This document shows positions 54,834 to 63,110 of a DNA stretch of 64,000 bases, one piece after another. How positions within the stretch are numbered: the stretch's first letter is position 1; each line of letters begins with the position of its first letter. The notes under the pieces were generated by a model. It worked only from the letters and a program-made list of their open reading frames with translations. It had not been told where the DNA came from and ran no database searches. A program made the translations under genes and the position numbers. This stretch comes from Methanomicrobiales archaeon (GTDB taxonomy: Archaea; Halobacteriota; Methanomicrobia; Methanomicrobiales; Methanospirillaceae), in assembly GCA_012729535.1 (NCBI GenBank), contig JAAYCY010000028.1, positions 1 to 64,000 on the forward strand. Direction: 5' to 3'.

Positions 54834-55394
54834 TTATAAAAGCCCAAGGCCCTTGAGATCATCTACAATCTTATGAACTGCTTTCTTTGCATCTTCCGGC
54901 TCCTTGCCTCCGGTAATGATCAGCTTGCCTGATCCAAACAAAAGGACAACAACCTTTGGTTCATCAAGCCGGTAAACAAGACCTGGAAACTGTTCGGGTT
55001 CATACTCAATTTTTTCGAGATTGAATCCAACTGCAATTTTATTCAGATTAATACCAGAGCCGAGATCAGCTGATGTTACAATATTCTGAACTTTATACGT
55101 TAAATCATTTGAAATTTCAATATTGAGATCTCGTAACAGTCCACCCAGTATTTCAAGTCCCTTATTCAGACTTTCAATACTTTTTGCACCGGTGAGAACC
55201 ACCTTGCCTGATCCAAAGACTAATGCAGCGATTTTTGGATTTTGCATCCTGATAACCACACCGGGAAACCTTTTTTTGTTATATTCTGCATCTTTGATGC
55301 TCGATGCAATCTGAGGAAGGTCCAGGGATTCAGAGATCTTCGCCGAAGCTACGATATTTTCTATCCGAAGGGAGGTATCGGGAGTTGCAGACAT
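54834..55394 (-). CDS. tbp: TATA-box-binding protein (main copy)
   Basis: 186-residue general transcription factor. Both saddle halves are intact: RIENIVASAK, FPGVVIRMQNPKIAALVFGS and VQNIVTSADLG, FPGLVYRLDEPKVVVLLFGS. Asparagine and phenylalanine contacts are in place. It looks leaderless: TATATAAA at 55417-55424 on the plus strand is the reverse of a consensus TTTATATA box centred 26 bp before the ATG. A second TBP lies 15 kb away. Confidence 0.96.
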   Translation of the reverse strand: MSATPDTSLRIENIVASAKISESLDLPQIASSIKDAEYNKKRFPGVVIRMQNPKIAALVFGSGKVVLTGAKSIESLNKGLEILGGLLRDLNIEISNDLTYKVQNIVTSADLGSGINLNKIAVGFNLEKIEYEPEQFPGLVYRLDEPKVVVLLFGSGKLIITGGKEPEDAKKAVHKIVDDLKGLGLL

Positions 55395-55416
55395 GGTTAT
55401 AAATCTATTAAAACAG

Positions 55417-55424
55417 TATATAAA
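55417..55424 (-). promoter_or_regulatory. TATA box of tbp
   Basis: Minus strand reads TTTATATA, a near-perfect archaeal box, centred 26 bp from the tbp ATG. No ribosome-binding site lies between, consistent with a leaderless message. Confidence 0.7.
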
Positions 55425-55435
55425 TAGTTGGATGA

Positions 55436-57292
55436 TTATTCATCCAGGGTAGAGATGTCACCAGGATCCATACCCATTTCCTGAGCCTTTAATACTCTCC
55501 GCATGATCTTACCACTTCTGGTTTTTGGAAGGCTATCAACAAAAACAAGCTCAGCAGGAACAGATATTGGCCCAAGCATTATTCGGACATGGTATTTCAG
55601 TTCATTGATGAGTTTGGGGGTGGGTTCCATACTATTTCTAAGAATTACAAATGCCTTGATAATGTTACCTTTTAGTGGATCAGGTTTGCCAATAGCGGCT
55701 GCTTCAGCAACTGCGCTATGAGAAACCAGAGCACTTTCAATCTCTGCGGTTCCGACATTATGCCCAGCAACAATAATAATATCATCCGACCGACCCAGAA
55801 GCATGATATAGCCATCCTCATCCATCATTGCCATATCATTACTACTATAATACCCGTATTTTCCAAAACTCCAATACTGGCGATACCGTTCATCATTATT
55901 GTACACAGTCTTCATCATTGATGGCCATGGTTCCTTTATCGCAAGAAATCCGTTGGTTCCCGGAGGGATCTGCTCTCCCTGTTCATCAACAACGGTTGCG
56001 ACAACACCAGGTATTGGTTTGCCTGCAAATCCAGGTTTCATCGGAAGACCAACCATGGTTGTTACCATGTGCATACCAGTTTCTGTCTGCCACCAGGTAT
56101 CAAGAATCGGGCACTTTTCTTTTCCAATATGCTTATAAAACCATTCGAATGCCTCAGGATTGAGAGGTTCCCCAACAGAACCTAACAGCCGTAATGAAGA
56201 AAGGTCATACTTACCCGGCCATTCTTCTCCCATTCTCATGAACATTCTGATTGCAGTCGGAGCAGTGTAGAGTATAGTCACTCCATAATCCTCGATAAGT
56301 TTCCACCAGATGCCTGGATCCGGATAATCAGGAGTGTATTCAGTGAGAAAAATTGTCCCACCAGCCAGAAGTGGACCATAAATGCCATAGGTATGCCCAG
56401 TAATCCAACCAGGATCAGCAGTACACCAATATAGATCATTTTCTCTGATAGTGAGGACATATTTCGTAGTGTAATATGCCCCAACCATGTACCCACCGGC
56501 TGCATGAACAATACCTTTCGGGGCTCCGGTAGTCCCTGAAGTATACAGGATAAATAACGGGTCTTCAGAATTTACATGGACTGGTTCACAATACCTGTCT
56601 GCCTGTGCAATCAGCTCCTCATAATCCAGCTCAAAATCATCAAGTAATCCGACTTTGGGGATCTGGGTTCGCAGGATGATAACCTTTTCAACCGTTGGAG
56701 CGTTAATCAGGGCTTCTTCCACGATAGGCTTTAAGGGAATGCTCCCTCCTCTACGAACCGATGCATCAGCGGTGATAACAATTTTCGCTCCTGCACCAGT
56801 GATGCGTTCATTCAGCGCTTTAGCTCCATAACCGGCAAATACAACAGTATGAACAGCACCAATGCGTGCACAGGCAAGCATGGACACAACAAGTTCAGGA
56901 ATGCCGGGAAGATAGATACACACCCGATCACCTTTCGAAACGCCGAGAGATTTTAAGGCATTTCCCATCTTCATGACATCTTTGTATAGTTGGTAGTAAG
57001 TGAAAATCCGTTCCTTTCCGTTTTCACCAGCCCAGATTATGGCAACCTTATTTCTTCGGTCATTATTGACATGCCGCTCAAGACAATTATAGGTGATATT
57101 CAGCTCAGCACCAATAAACCAACTGGCATAGGGGTGGTCCCAGACCTTTATCTTATCCCAGGGTTTAAACCAGAGCATATCCGATGCGATCCTGCGCCAG
57201 AATGCATCTGGGTTCTTCTCAAATTCATGATATAATTCATTATAATCAGGAATAAGTGCTGAATTCTGATTGGAAGGACTTGGATAATACAC
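55436..57292 (-). CDS. acs: Acetyl-CoA synthetase (AMP-forming)
   Basis: Activates acetate to acetyl-CoA using ATP; at least 618 residues. Motifs are LYTSGTTGAPKGIVH, DTWWQTETGMHM, YSSNDMAMMDEDGY and PKTRSGKIMRRVLKA with the regulated catalytic lysine. The GTG at 57292 has no ribosome-binding site. The frame continues upstream as ISADELKKPEPR without a standard start until a stop at 57335, and GGGGTGAG at 57334-57341 stands just ahead of in-frame ATC/ATA codons. The true N terminus may be about 12 residues longer. It is divergent from an ADP-forming ligase. Confidence 0.93.
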   Translation of the reverse strand: MYYPSPSNQNSALIPDYNELYHEFEKNPDAFWRRIASDMLWFKPWDKIKVWDHPYASWFIGAELNITYNCLERHVNNDRRNKVAIIWAGENGKERIFTYYQLYKDVMKMGNALKSLGVSKGDRVCIYLPGIPELVVSMLACARIGAVHTVVFAGYGAKALNERITGAGAKIVITADASVRRGGSIPLKPIVEEALINAPTVEKVIILRTQIPKVGLLDDFELDYEELIAQADRYCEPVHVNSEDPLFILYTSGTTGAPKGIVHAAGGYMVGAYYTTKYVLTIRENDLYWCTADPGWITGHTYGIYGPLLAGGTIFLTEYTPDYPDPGIWWKLIEDYGVTILYTAPTAIRMFMRMGEEWPGKYDLSSLRLLGSVGEPLNPEAFEWFYKHIGKEKCPILDTWWQTETGMHMVTTMVGLPMKPGFAGKPIPGVVATVVDEQGEQIPPGTNGFLAIKEPWPSMMKTVYNNDERYRQYWSFGKYGYYSSNDMAMMDEDGYIMLLGRSDDIIIVAGHNVGTAEIESALVSHSAVAEAAAIGKPDPLKGNIIKAFVILRNSMEPTPKLINELKYHVRIMLGPISVPAELVFVDSLPKTRSGKIMRRVLKAQEMGMDPGDISTLDE

Positions 57293-57352
57293 ACGTGGTT
57301 CAGGTTTTTTTAACTCATCGGCAGATATGATTTCTCACCCCAATTATCATTA

Positions 57353-57409
57353 TTTATCATGGACAATTCCTTAAATTCTTTATTATTTATTGAGATTGTT
57401 CATGATAAA
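57353..57409. promoter_or_regulatory. 15-bp inverted repeat in the acs / acd divergent promoter
   Basis: TTTATCATGGACAAT (57353-57367) and ATTGTTCATGATAAA (57395-57409) form an inverted repeat with a single mismatch and a 27-bp spacer. The arm centres are 42 bp apart, about four helical turns, so a protein could bind both on one face. The spacer is AT-rich and may hold the acs TATA box. Confidence 0.65.
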
Positions 57410-57421
57410 TTATTACAAATC

Positions 57422-57429
57422 ATTTATAT
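57422..57429 (+). promoter_or_regulatory. TATA-box candidate for the ADP-forming ligase
   Basis: TTTATATG lies 13 bp downstream of the right arm of the inverted repeat. Transcription would start near 57450, leaving a leader of about 75 bases. Confidence 0.5.
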
Positions 57430-57525
57430 GGATTGATGGTTCAAATCGTAAGTGAAGAATTTGACGAATAGTTATACGTCATTTGTTGATGCAGGTGACC
57501 CTGCACAAACGCTTAGAGGTTATAC

Positions 57526-59592
57526 ATGACAGAATGGATGCTTAGTGAATCTGAAGGATATGATCTCCTTTCCAAATATGGTATACCAACACCCAAGTAT
57601 AGGATTGTCAGTAAGGCTGAGGATGCAGGATCTGCCGCCGAGGCCATCGGATTTCCGGTAGTCATGAAAATTATTTCACCGGAAATCAGCCATAAAAGTG
57701 ATGCTGGCGGTGTAATTGTTGGAATAGGAACAAAAGAAGCGGCTCAATCTGCATTTAACCAGATTATTTCCAACGCACGTGCATATAACCAGAATGCAAT
57801 AATTGAGGGAGTAATAATTGAAAACCAGGCGCATCCAGGTTTGGAGCTTATCATCGGAGGAAAAACTGATCCGACTTTTGGCAAAGTTATCACCTTTGGT
57901 ATTGGTGGGACACTCGTTGAGTTAATGAAGGATGTGACTCTTCGGATTCTGCCTATCGAAGAGGACGAAATACGCAGGATGGTTACTGAAATAGAGTCAT
58001 ATCCGCTCATCACCGGATACCGGGGTTCAAAACCAAAAGATGAGGAATGCCTGATCCAGATTATAAAAAATGTCTGTAAGATGTTTGAAACCCATCCAAA
58101 TTTAAGAGAATTTGATATAAATCCCATACGTCTGTATGATTCAGGTGCATGTGCGGTAGATGCACGTATAATCCTGGATGACAATATTTCTCTTATTCAT
58201 TCTGAAGAGAAAGAAGAGATACCAGTCGAATATTTCAAACCGAAATCCGTTGCAATAATTGGAGCTTCTGACGAAAAGTCAAAGATGGGATATGCAGTAA
58301 TGCACAACCTGCTCCATTTCCCTGGAAAAATCTTTCCGGTCAATAATAAGCGTGATACTATTCAGGGACTCAAAGCGTATCCAACAGTTCTCGATATCCC
58401 AGAAGAAGAGATTGATCTGGCAGTTATCACTGTCCCTGCCCGTCACGTTCCTGGCGTCATGGAAGAATGCGGGAAGAAAGGAGTAAAAATTGCGGTTGTT
58501 ATTACAGCCGGATTTAAAGAGATGAGCGAGGAAGGCAAACACCTTGAAGAGCGTATTGTGGAAATAGCCAACCGTTATGGAACCAGAATTGTCGGACCAA
58601 ACTGTCTTGGACTTATTATTCCACCAATCGGGCTTGATACTACGTACGTTGCCCAGTCACCAAATCCAGGTAATATAGCGTTTATTTCACAAAGCGGTGC
58701 TATCGTCAACACAGTAGTTGACTGGTCTCTAAAAGAGGACATTGGTTTTTCTCTTGTTGTATCTGTGGGAAATCAGGCAGACCTTAATTTCTTTGATTAT
58801 CTCCGGGTTGCTGCAGCAGATCCTGAGACAAAAGTCATCATCATGTACATCGAGCAAATCAAAAACGGTAAGGCATTCATGGATATCGTGAGTGAAGTAT
58901 CCAGGCACAAACCAGTTGTAGCGCTTAAAGCCGGTTCATCCGCCCGTGGACAGGCAGCTGCTGCTTCACATACCGGATCCCTGTCAGGCTCGTATGAAGT
59001 TTACGTTGAAGCCTTTAGAAAATCCGGAGTTCTTCTCGTTCACACCCTGACTGGTGCCTTCCTCGCAGCAGAGATGCTTTCTCACCCAAAACGATATCCA
59101 AAAGGTCGTCGTGCAATTATTGTTACCAATGCAGGAGGATTTGCAGTTCTTTCAACTGACTATTCTGAACGGTATGGTATCAGACTCATTGACCTTCCTG
59201 ATTACCTTGTTAAAGAATTGGATGCATTCCTTCCCGAGTTCTGGAACCGTGGAAACCCTGTGGATCTTCTTGGTGACGCAACAGAGGCACGGTTTGAGAA
59301 GACATTTGAGGTTCTTGCTAAAAATGATGCTCTTTGGGACATGTGCTTTATTGTCGGTTTTCCAAACAATATCCTATCTTCAGAGCAACTGGCTAACCAG
59401 ATTTTAAAGTTCTCCAAATCCACTGATAAAAGAATTATTCCAACACTTCTCGGTGGGGAATCAATGGACCGGGGAAGAAATATTCTTCATGCACATAGTA
59501 TCCCAACCTTTGAGGAACTGGATATGATGTTCAGGGTTGTTGGAAGACTACTTTACCAGATCTACCGCGTAAGAGCGCAGGGTGTCTATTAA
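57526..59592 (+). CDS. ADP-forming acyl-CoA synthetase, fused beta-alpha order
   Basis: 688 residues. Residues 1-225 are the ATP-grasp (beta) part with VVMKIISPEISHKSDAGGV and its phosphohistidine. Residues about 240-670 are the alpha part with a CoA-binding Rossmann domain (VAIIGASDEKSKMGYAV) and the succinyl-CoA-ligase-like core holding the phospho-His segment AAASHTGSLSGS. The enzyme interconverts acyl-CoA, ADP and phosphate with acid and ATP. Many fused archaeal members place alpha first; here beta leads. Acetate is a likely but unproven substrate. It faces acs across a shared control region. Confidence 0.9.
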   Translation: MTEWMLSESEGYDLLSKYGIPTPKYRIVSKAEDAGSAAEAIGFPVVMKIISPEISHKSDAGGVIVGIGTKEAAQSAFNQIISNARAYNQNAIIEGVIIENQAHPGLELIIGGKTDPTFGKVITFGIGGTLVELMKDVTLRILPIEEDEIRRMVTEIESYPLITGYRGSKPKDEECLIQIIKNVCKMFETHPNLREFDINPIRLYDSGACAVDARIILDDNISLIHSEEKEEIPVEYFKPKSVAIIGASDEKSKMGYAVMHNLLHFPGKIFPVNNKRDTIQGLKAYPTVLDIPEEEIDLAVITVPARHVPGVMEECGKKGVKIAVVITAGFKEMSEEGKHLEERIVEIANRYGTRIVGPNCLGLIIPPIGLDTTYVAQSPNPGNIAFISQSGAIVNTVVDWSLKEDIGFSLVVSVGNQADLNFFDYLRVAAADPETKVIIMYIEQIKNGKAFMDIVSEVSRHKPVVALKAGSSARGQAAAASHTGSLSGSYEVYVEAFRKSGVLLVHTLTGAFLAAEMLSHPKRYPKGRRAIIVTNAGGFAVLSTDYSERYGIRLIDLPDYLVKELDAFLPEFWNRGNPVDLLGDATEARFEKTFEVLAKNDALWDMCFIVGFPNNILSSEQLANQILKFSKSTDKRIIPTLLGGESMDRGRNILHAHSIPTFEELDMMFRVVGRLLYQIYRVRAQGVY

Positions 59593-59610
59593 GGTAATTC
59601 AAAAAATTTT

Positions 59611-59901
59611 TTAGGAATAACCAGTCATAGCCGTAACATTCTGTTGTTTGTCCTTCGGTGTTTCCAGAGTCCTGAATTTTTGTTCATATTCCCCGACGGT
59701 ACGTTGCAGTACTGCAAGAAGGTTTTTCGCATGGTTAGGACTGATGCTGACAACTGCCTTACCCCGTGCCTGGTTAATACCTGGAATCTGGTGGAGAAAG
59801 AGAAAGGTAAATTCATCTTCTTTATACGCAATCTGGATCATATTACTGTAAACAGGTTCCACATTTGGCGGGATGGTAACCTGTATTTCGTTTGATGCCA
59901 T
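59611..59901 (-). CDS. DUF3467 family protein
   Basis: 96 residues with the DUF3467 pattern: VEPVYSNMIQIAYKEDEF near the start, FLHQIPG in the middle and VVSISPNHAKNLLAVLQ leading to a helix. The family is widespread in archaea and bacteria and has no known role. It converges with the ADP-forming ligase and is divergent from the Cas4-like gene, 31 bp apart. Confidence 0.85.
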   Translation of the reverse strand: MASNEIQVTIPPNVEPVYSNMIQIAYKEDEFTFLFLHQIPGINQARGKAVVSISPNHAKNLLAVLQRTVGEYEQKFRTLETPKDKQQNVTAMTGYS

Positions 59902-59932
59902 CTCTCACCTATGTGACAGCCACTCCCATAAA

Positions 59933-60631
59933 ATGACCGAATCTCCATATGACAAAAACCCATATTCCGGAATTGCGATCTCATCACTGATACGGGCATT
60001 TCGTTGTCCCAGGCAGTACTATTTTTACAAGAAGAATGAATTTGCCTCCAATGGAAAATATATCATCTGCAGAGAAGTCTCATCTTCAGGGCAGGATGAA
60101 ACCTTTGATCAGATATGGAAGACTGTTAACCTGCTGGATCCAACAATACCTTCAAAATTACAGGATTTTCTTCATGTATGCCTGGATGCAAATAAAAACG
60201 CACCCAGAAGACCATGGACTGAACTTGACAGAACTGTCAGATCAAAACAACTTTCGATATATGGCCAGCTTGATAAATTTGACGAGAGAACGGGTGAGTG
60301 TACACTGACAAGATGCACGAAAGCTCCAAAAACCGGATGCTGGCCTGATGACCGTGTGAGAGCGACTGCTCTTCTCCTTTGTGTTTCTGAAACTGCTGAT
60401 ATCAGACCCAAAGGAATATATATTGAGTATATACCCTCCGGAATAATCAGGTATTATACACCGACACCAAAAGACAGAAGAATTGTTATTCATACCCTTC
60501 GGCAGATTCATGCAATAGACAAAGGGAATTTCCCCCCAAGACCTTTAAATCCGCCATGTAAAGGATGCCGGTTTGAGGACACCTGTACCAGTTATGAACC
60601 AAGAAAATTATCAGGCCTTTTCAAGAAGTGA
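59933..60631 (+). CDS. Cas4/RecB-like protein with degenerate nuclease motif
   Basis: 232 residues. A cysteine near the N terminus (FRCPRQYYFYKK) and the cluster CKGCRFEDTC near the C terminus match the four 4Fe-4S ligands of Cas4. The GxxD motif is kept (YGQLDKFD). The expected D/E-x-K motif reads RCTK, and the expected glutamine of the Q motif is Arg (DDRVRATALL). It could be a non-catalytic Cas4 relative or a divergent nuclease. No CRISPR array or other cas gene is in the window. I start at ATG 59933 because the longer frame to 59873 overlaps DUF3467. Confidence 0.75.
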   Translation: MTESPYDKNPYSGIAISSLIRAFRCPRQYYFYKKNEFASNGKYIICREVSSSGQDETFDQIWKTVNLLDPTIPSKLQDFLHVCLDANKNAPRRPWTELDRTVRSKQLSIYGQLDKFDERTGECTLTRCTKAPKTGCWPDDRVRATALLLCVSETADIRPKGIYIEYIPSGIIRYYTPTPKDRRIVIHTLRQIHAIDKGNFPPRPLNPPCKGCRFEDTCTSYEPRKLSGLFKK

Positions 60632-61537
60632 TAATGAACTGATGAACTCCCCTTTTGCTTCCCGGGTTGTTCCCACAACCAGCCATTTTTCTTTTCCATG
60701 TTGTTCGACTATTCCCTTAGCCTGGATTAATTCCCCGGCAAATGCCTGACCAGTATAAGTATGAGTAAATGACAACACCTTTGATATTTCCGGGTGATCA
60801 ATTTTGTATATCGCCGGACTGTCAAACACAAACAGGTCATCGGTTACTGTTGCTTCGATAGTTTTTTTCCCAATTATGGCACCTTTTTCCATGGTATATC
60901 CATGCATATCCTGGTATGCCCGTACAAACAGTAGATCAAAATAGGTCCCATCCACTTGTCCACGGTTTAATTTCCTCTTCTCATGAAGTAAAAACTCTTC
61001 ATATGAGGTTTCCGGATTTCTTTTCCGGTATACTGTCTGCCAAAGTTCCTCACTCAACTCTTCTACACTTCCTTCCCTGATAGAACGGTTAAGTTGTTTT
61101 CGCGCATACTGAAATGCATCTCCATATACAACTCCATCAATATCAGAACTCTTACAGCCAAGACCACAAAGCAGTGAACCGGTGACACCAAAGGAACAGG
61201 GTGGAAGATGCAGGGCTTTTACCAGTTTTGCGACCTTTGGATGTGATAAAGCAATGTCAGAAATCCGCTTATCAGGTTTAAGGACAGATGTAACCTCGGT
61301 TGTAGGCACACGATGAACCAGTGAAACCCAGTCAGGATGTATTCTGGCTATAAGATCAAATGCTTCCGAAAAATCAACCTTGCGATATCGTTTACCGGAG
61401 TTATCTATCCTGTCACCTGCACTGTCTGGTATATACCGGAGAACACATCCGATTTTTATTGTGTTATCGTATGCAGCTACTGCATAATACCATCCATTCT
61501 TATCCTGAATAAAATCACGAAGCCGAATCGGAAGCAT
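60611..61537 (-). CDS. Predicted nucleotidyltransferase (COG1665-like)
   Basis: 308 residues. The middle holds a DNA-polymerase-beta-type motif, GVTGSLLCGLGCKSSDIDG, with the paired aspartates. A long N-terminal region of mixed beta character precedes it. Archaeal COG1665 proteins have no proven substrate. The start at 61537 overlaps the tsaC stop as TGATG, so translation is coupled. The 3' end overlaps the convergent Cas4-like gene by 21 bp. Confidence 0.78.
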   Translation of the reverse strand: MLPIRLRDFIQDKNGWYYAVAAYDNTIKIGCVLRYIPDSAGDRIDNSGKRYRKVDFSEAFDLIARIHPDWVSLVHRVPTTEVTSVLKPDKRISDIALSHPKVAKLVKALHLPPCSFGVTGSLLCGLGCKSSDIDGVVYGDAFQYARKQLNRSIREGSVEELSEELWQTVYRKRNPETSYEEFLLHEKRKLNRGQVDGTYFDLLFVRAYQDMHGYTMEKGAIIGKKTIEATVTDDLFVFDSPAIYKIDHPEISKVLSFTHTYTGQAFAGELIQAKGIVEQHGKEKWLVVGTTREAKGEFISSLSLLEKA

Positions 61538-62115
61538 CAGGACCACTTTGCTAAAAACTGTGCTACGTTTTCAATATCAGCACCAATACGAATAATATCT
61601 TTATTAACCAGATCTACAACAGTCGATGGAACTCCACTGAGCTGGCCTGCATTAACACCATAGTCGTAAGGCACAGAGCACATTTCAATGCAGACCGGAT
61701 CTGGACCACCTGAAATATTTGCACTAGTTGAAGTAATTGGACTATCAAATTCGGATATGATCTTCAGGGCTATCTCTTGATCAGGATAGCGGATTCCAAT
61801 TAAACCTGACCCTGCAGAAAGTTTTGGTGAGATAATATTTCTCGCCTTAAGAACAATGGTAACGGGTCCGGGCATAAACTCATCGATGAATGCCTGTGCA
61901 ATTTCATCGATATACGCTACAGCACAGATCATATCGGGATCTGATACTGCGATTGATATGGGTTTGAGATAATCCCTCCCTTTTGCTTCGAATACTTTTA
62001 AAATTGCCTCGTCTGATAGCGCATCGGCTCCCAGACCATACAAAGTATCAGTCGGGTAAACGATAAGACCATCATGCATCAGGACATGAATCGCCCGTTC
62101 AATTTTTTCATTCAG
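61537..62115 (-). CDS. tsaC: L-threonylcarbamoyladenylate synthase (TsaC/YrdC), non-standard start
   Basis: Makes threonylcarbamoyl-AMP for the t6A37 tRNA modification. Core motifs are VYPTDTLYGLGADA, KGRDYLKPISI, MPGPVTIVLKA and STSANISGGPDP. The only standard in-frame start (62079) gives MHDGLIVYPTD, dropping the first helix of the YrdC fold. The frame continues upstream as LNEKIERAIHVLMHDG, with a stop at 62128. GGGGGAG (62122-62128) sits 6 bases before an in-frame CTG at 62115, which overlaps the upstream stop as CTGA. I use it provisionally. Alternatively a missing A in an A6 run would restore an ATG start. Confidence 0.88.
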   Translation of the reverse strand: MNEKIERAIHVLMHDGLIVYPTDTLYGLGADALSDEAILKVFEAKGRDYLKPISIAVSDPDMICAVAYIDEIAQAFIDEFMPGPVTIVLKARNIISPKLSAGSGLIGIRYPDQEIALKIISEFDSPITSTSANISGGPDPVCIEMCSVPYDYGVNAGQLSGVPSTVVDLVNKDIIRIGADIENVAQFLAKWS

Positions 62116-62798
62116 AATTTTCTCCCCCTAACACGATATACATTAAAAACTGCAATTTTTGAAACATGCATAACGGCAAATACTCCGGCCTGAATGGGAT
62201 CGGTAACAACTAGATCAGCATGGTCAACAACACTTCCCGCCATGTTTAAGGCAATAACCGGAATACCAGCTCTCTTTACCCGATCTACAGACTGGCTTAC
62301 CTCTCCTCCCATGATTGATCCGGCAAGAACAAGAATCTCAACACGGGGAAGCCTGGTTACGGCATCAATTGCCTGCATAAGTGTTTTCTCACCGACAAGG
62401 GGAATCGTATCTACAGAAATTCGCTCTCCCCTGATATTGTGCCGGTCAGCTTCATTGACTGCTCCCATGGCAACCTGGGCTACCTGGGCACCACCACCGA
62501 TGATGATTACCCTTTTCCCGTAGATATCTCCAAAAGAAACATGTTCAATTACGTCTTTTACTCCGGATAAAGACCGAAGAGCCTGCAAAAGACCATCTGG
62601 CTCTACGACGCCTTCGTACTCCACATAGAGTTCGTCAAATACATCTTCCCCTCTTCCCTGAATTGTTTCAAGGTGGATCATTACAATATTGGCATCATGA
62701 TCTGCAAATGTTCCTGAAATATCTTTAAGGACACCTTTTTTATTACGTGCATAAATGCAGACGGCCTTCAGATTGTCTTCTGACACCAGTCTTTTCAC
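62112..62798 (-). CDS. ACT-domain protein (DUF5612-like)
   Basis: 228 residues. The N-terminal ACT domain (KAVCIYARNKKGVLKDISG) normally binds amino acids or other small ligands. From about residue 95 a Rossmann-like region follows, with VIIIGGGAQVAQVAMGAV and ILVLAGSIMGGEVSQS. This match to archaeal DUF5612 proteins is moderate. First gene of the run with tsaC and the nucleotidyltransferase. Function is unknown. Confidence 0.82.
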   Translation of the reverse strand: MKRLVSEDNLKAVCIYARNKKGVLKDISGTFADHDANIVMIHLETIQGRGEDVFDELYVEYEGVVEPDGLLQALRSLSGVKDVIEHVSFGDIYGKRVIIIGGGAQVAQVAMGAVNEADRHNIRGERISVDTIPLVGEKTLMQAIDAVTRLPRVEILVLAGSIMGGEVSQSVDRVKRAGIPVIALNMAGSVVDHADLVVTDPIQAGVFAVMHVSKIAVFNVYRVRGRKF

Positions 62799-62983
62799 TC
62801 CATTGATATCAGTAATCTATCTTCTAAAAGGTGAGAGGTATACAAAGATACACCTTTCTGCTCAAAACATTGAGAGCTCTTTATCACCCGGTCAGGGAAT
62901 CAGGTAAACCTCCATGAAGGCAGTTACAACCTCAAAAAAAATGAATGGGAGATGAGAATCTTTAATTAATAATAGAAATTCAA

Positions 62984-63054
62984 TGCGGTAACCGGGGATC
63001 GAACCCGGGCTAAGGGCTTGGGAAGCCCCTGTCCTGCCGCTAGACTATTACCGC
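62984..63054 (-). tRNA. tRNA-Gly (anticodon CCC)
   Basis: A 71-nt tRNA. The acceptor stem GCGGTAA pairs with TTACCGC, with discriminator A. The anticodon stem ending GGGC/GCCC encloses the loop TTCCCAA, so the anticodon is CCC, reading GGG. The T arm contains GGTTCGATCC. No intron. Confidence 0.92.
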
Positions 63055-63110
63055 AGATGCACCAATTATGTTATTGATAATTACAGATAAAGGTTACAAT
63101 TGAAAGGATG

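Noticed and set aside
59933-60631. Interpretation as part of a CRISPR-Cas locus
   Set aside because: No repeat array and no other cas gene within the window; Cas4-like proteins also occur alone.
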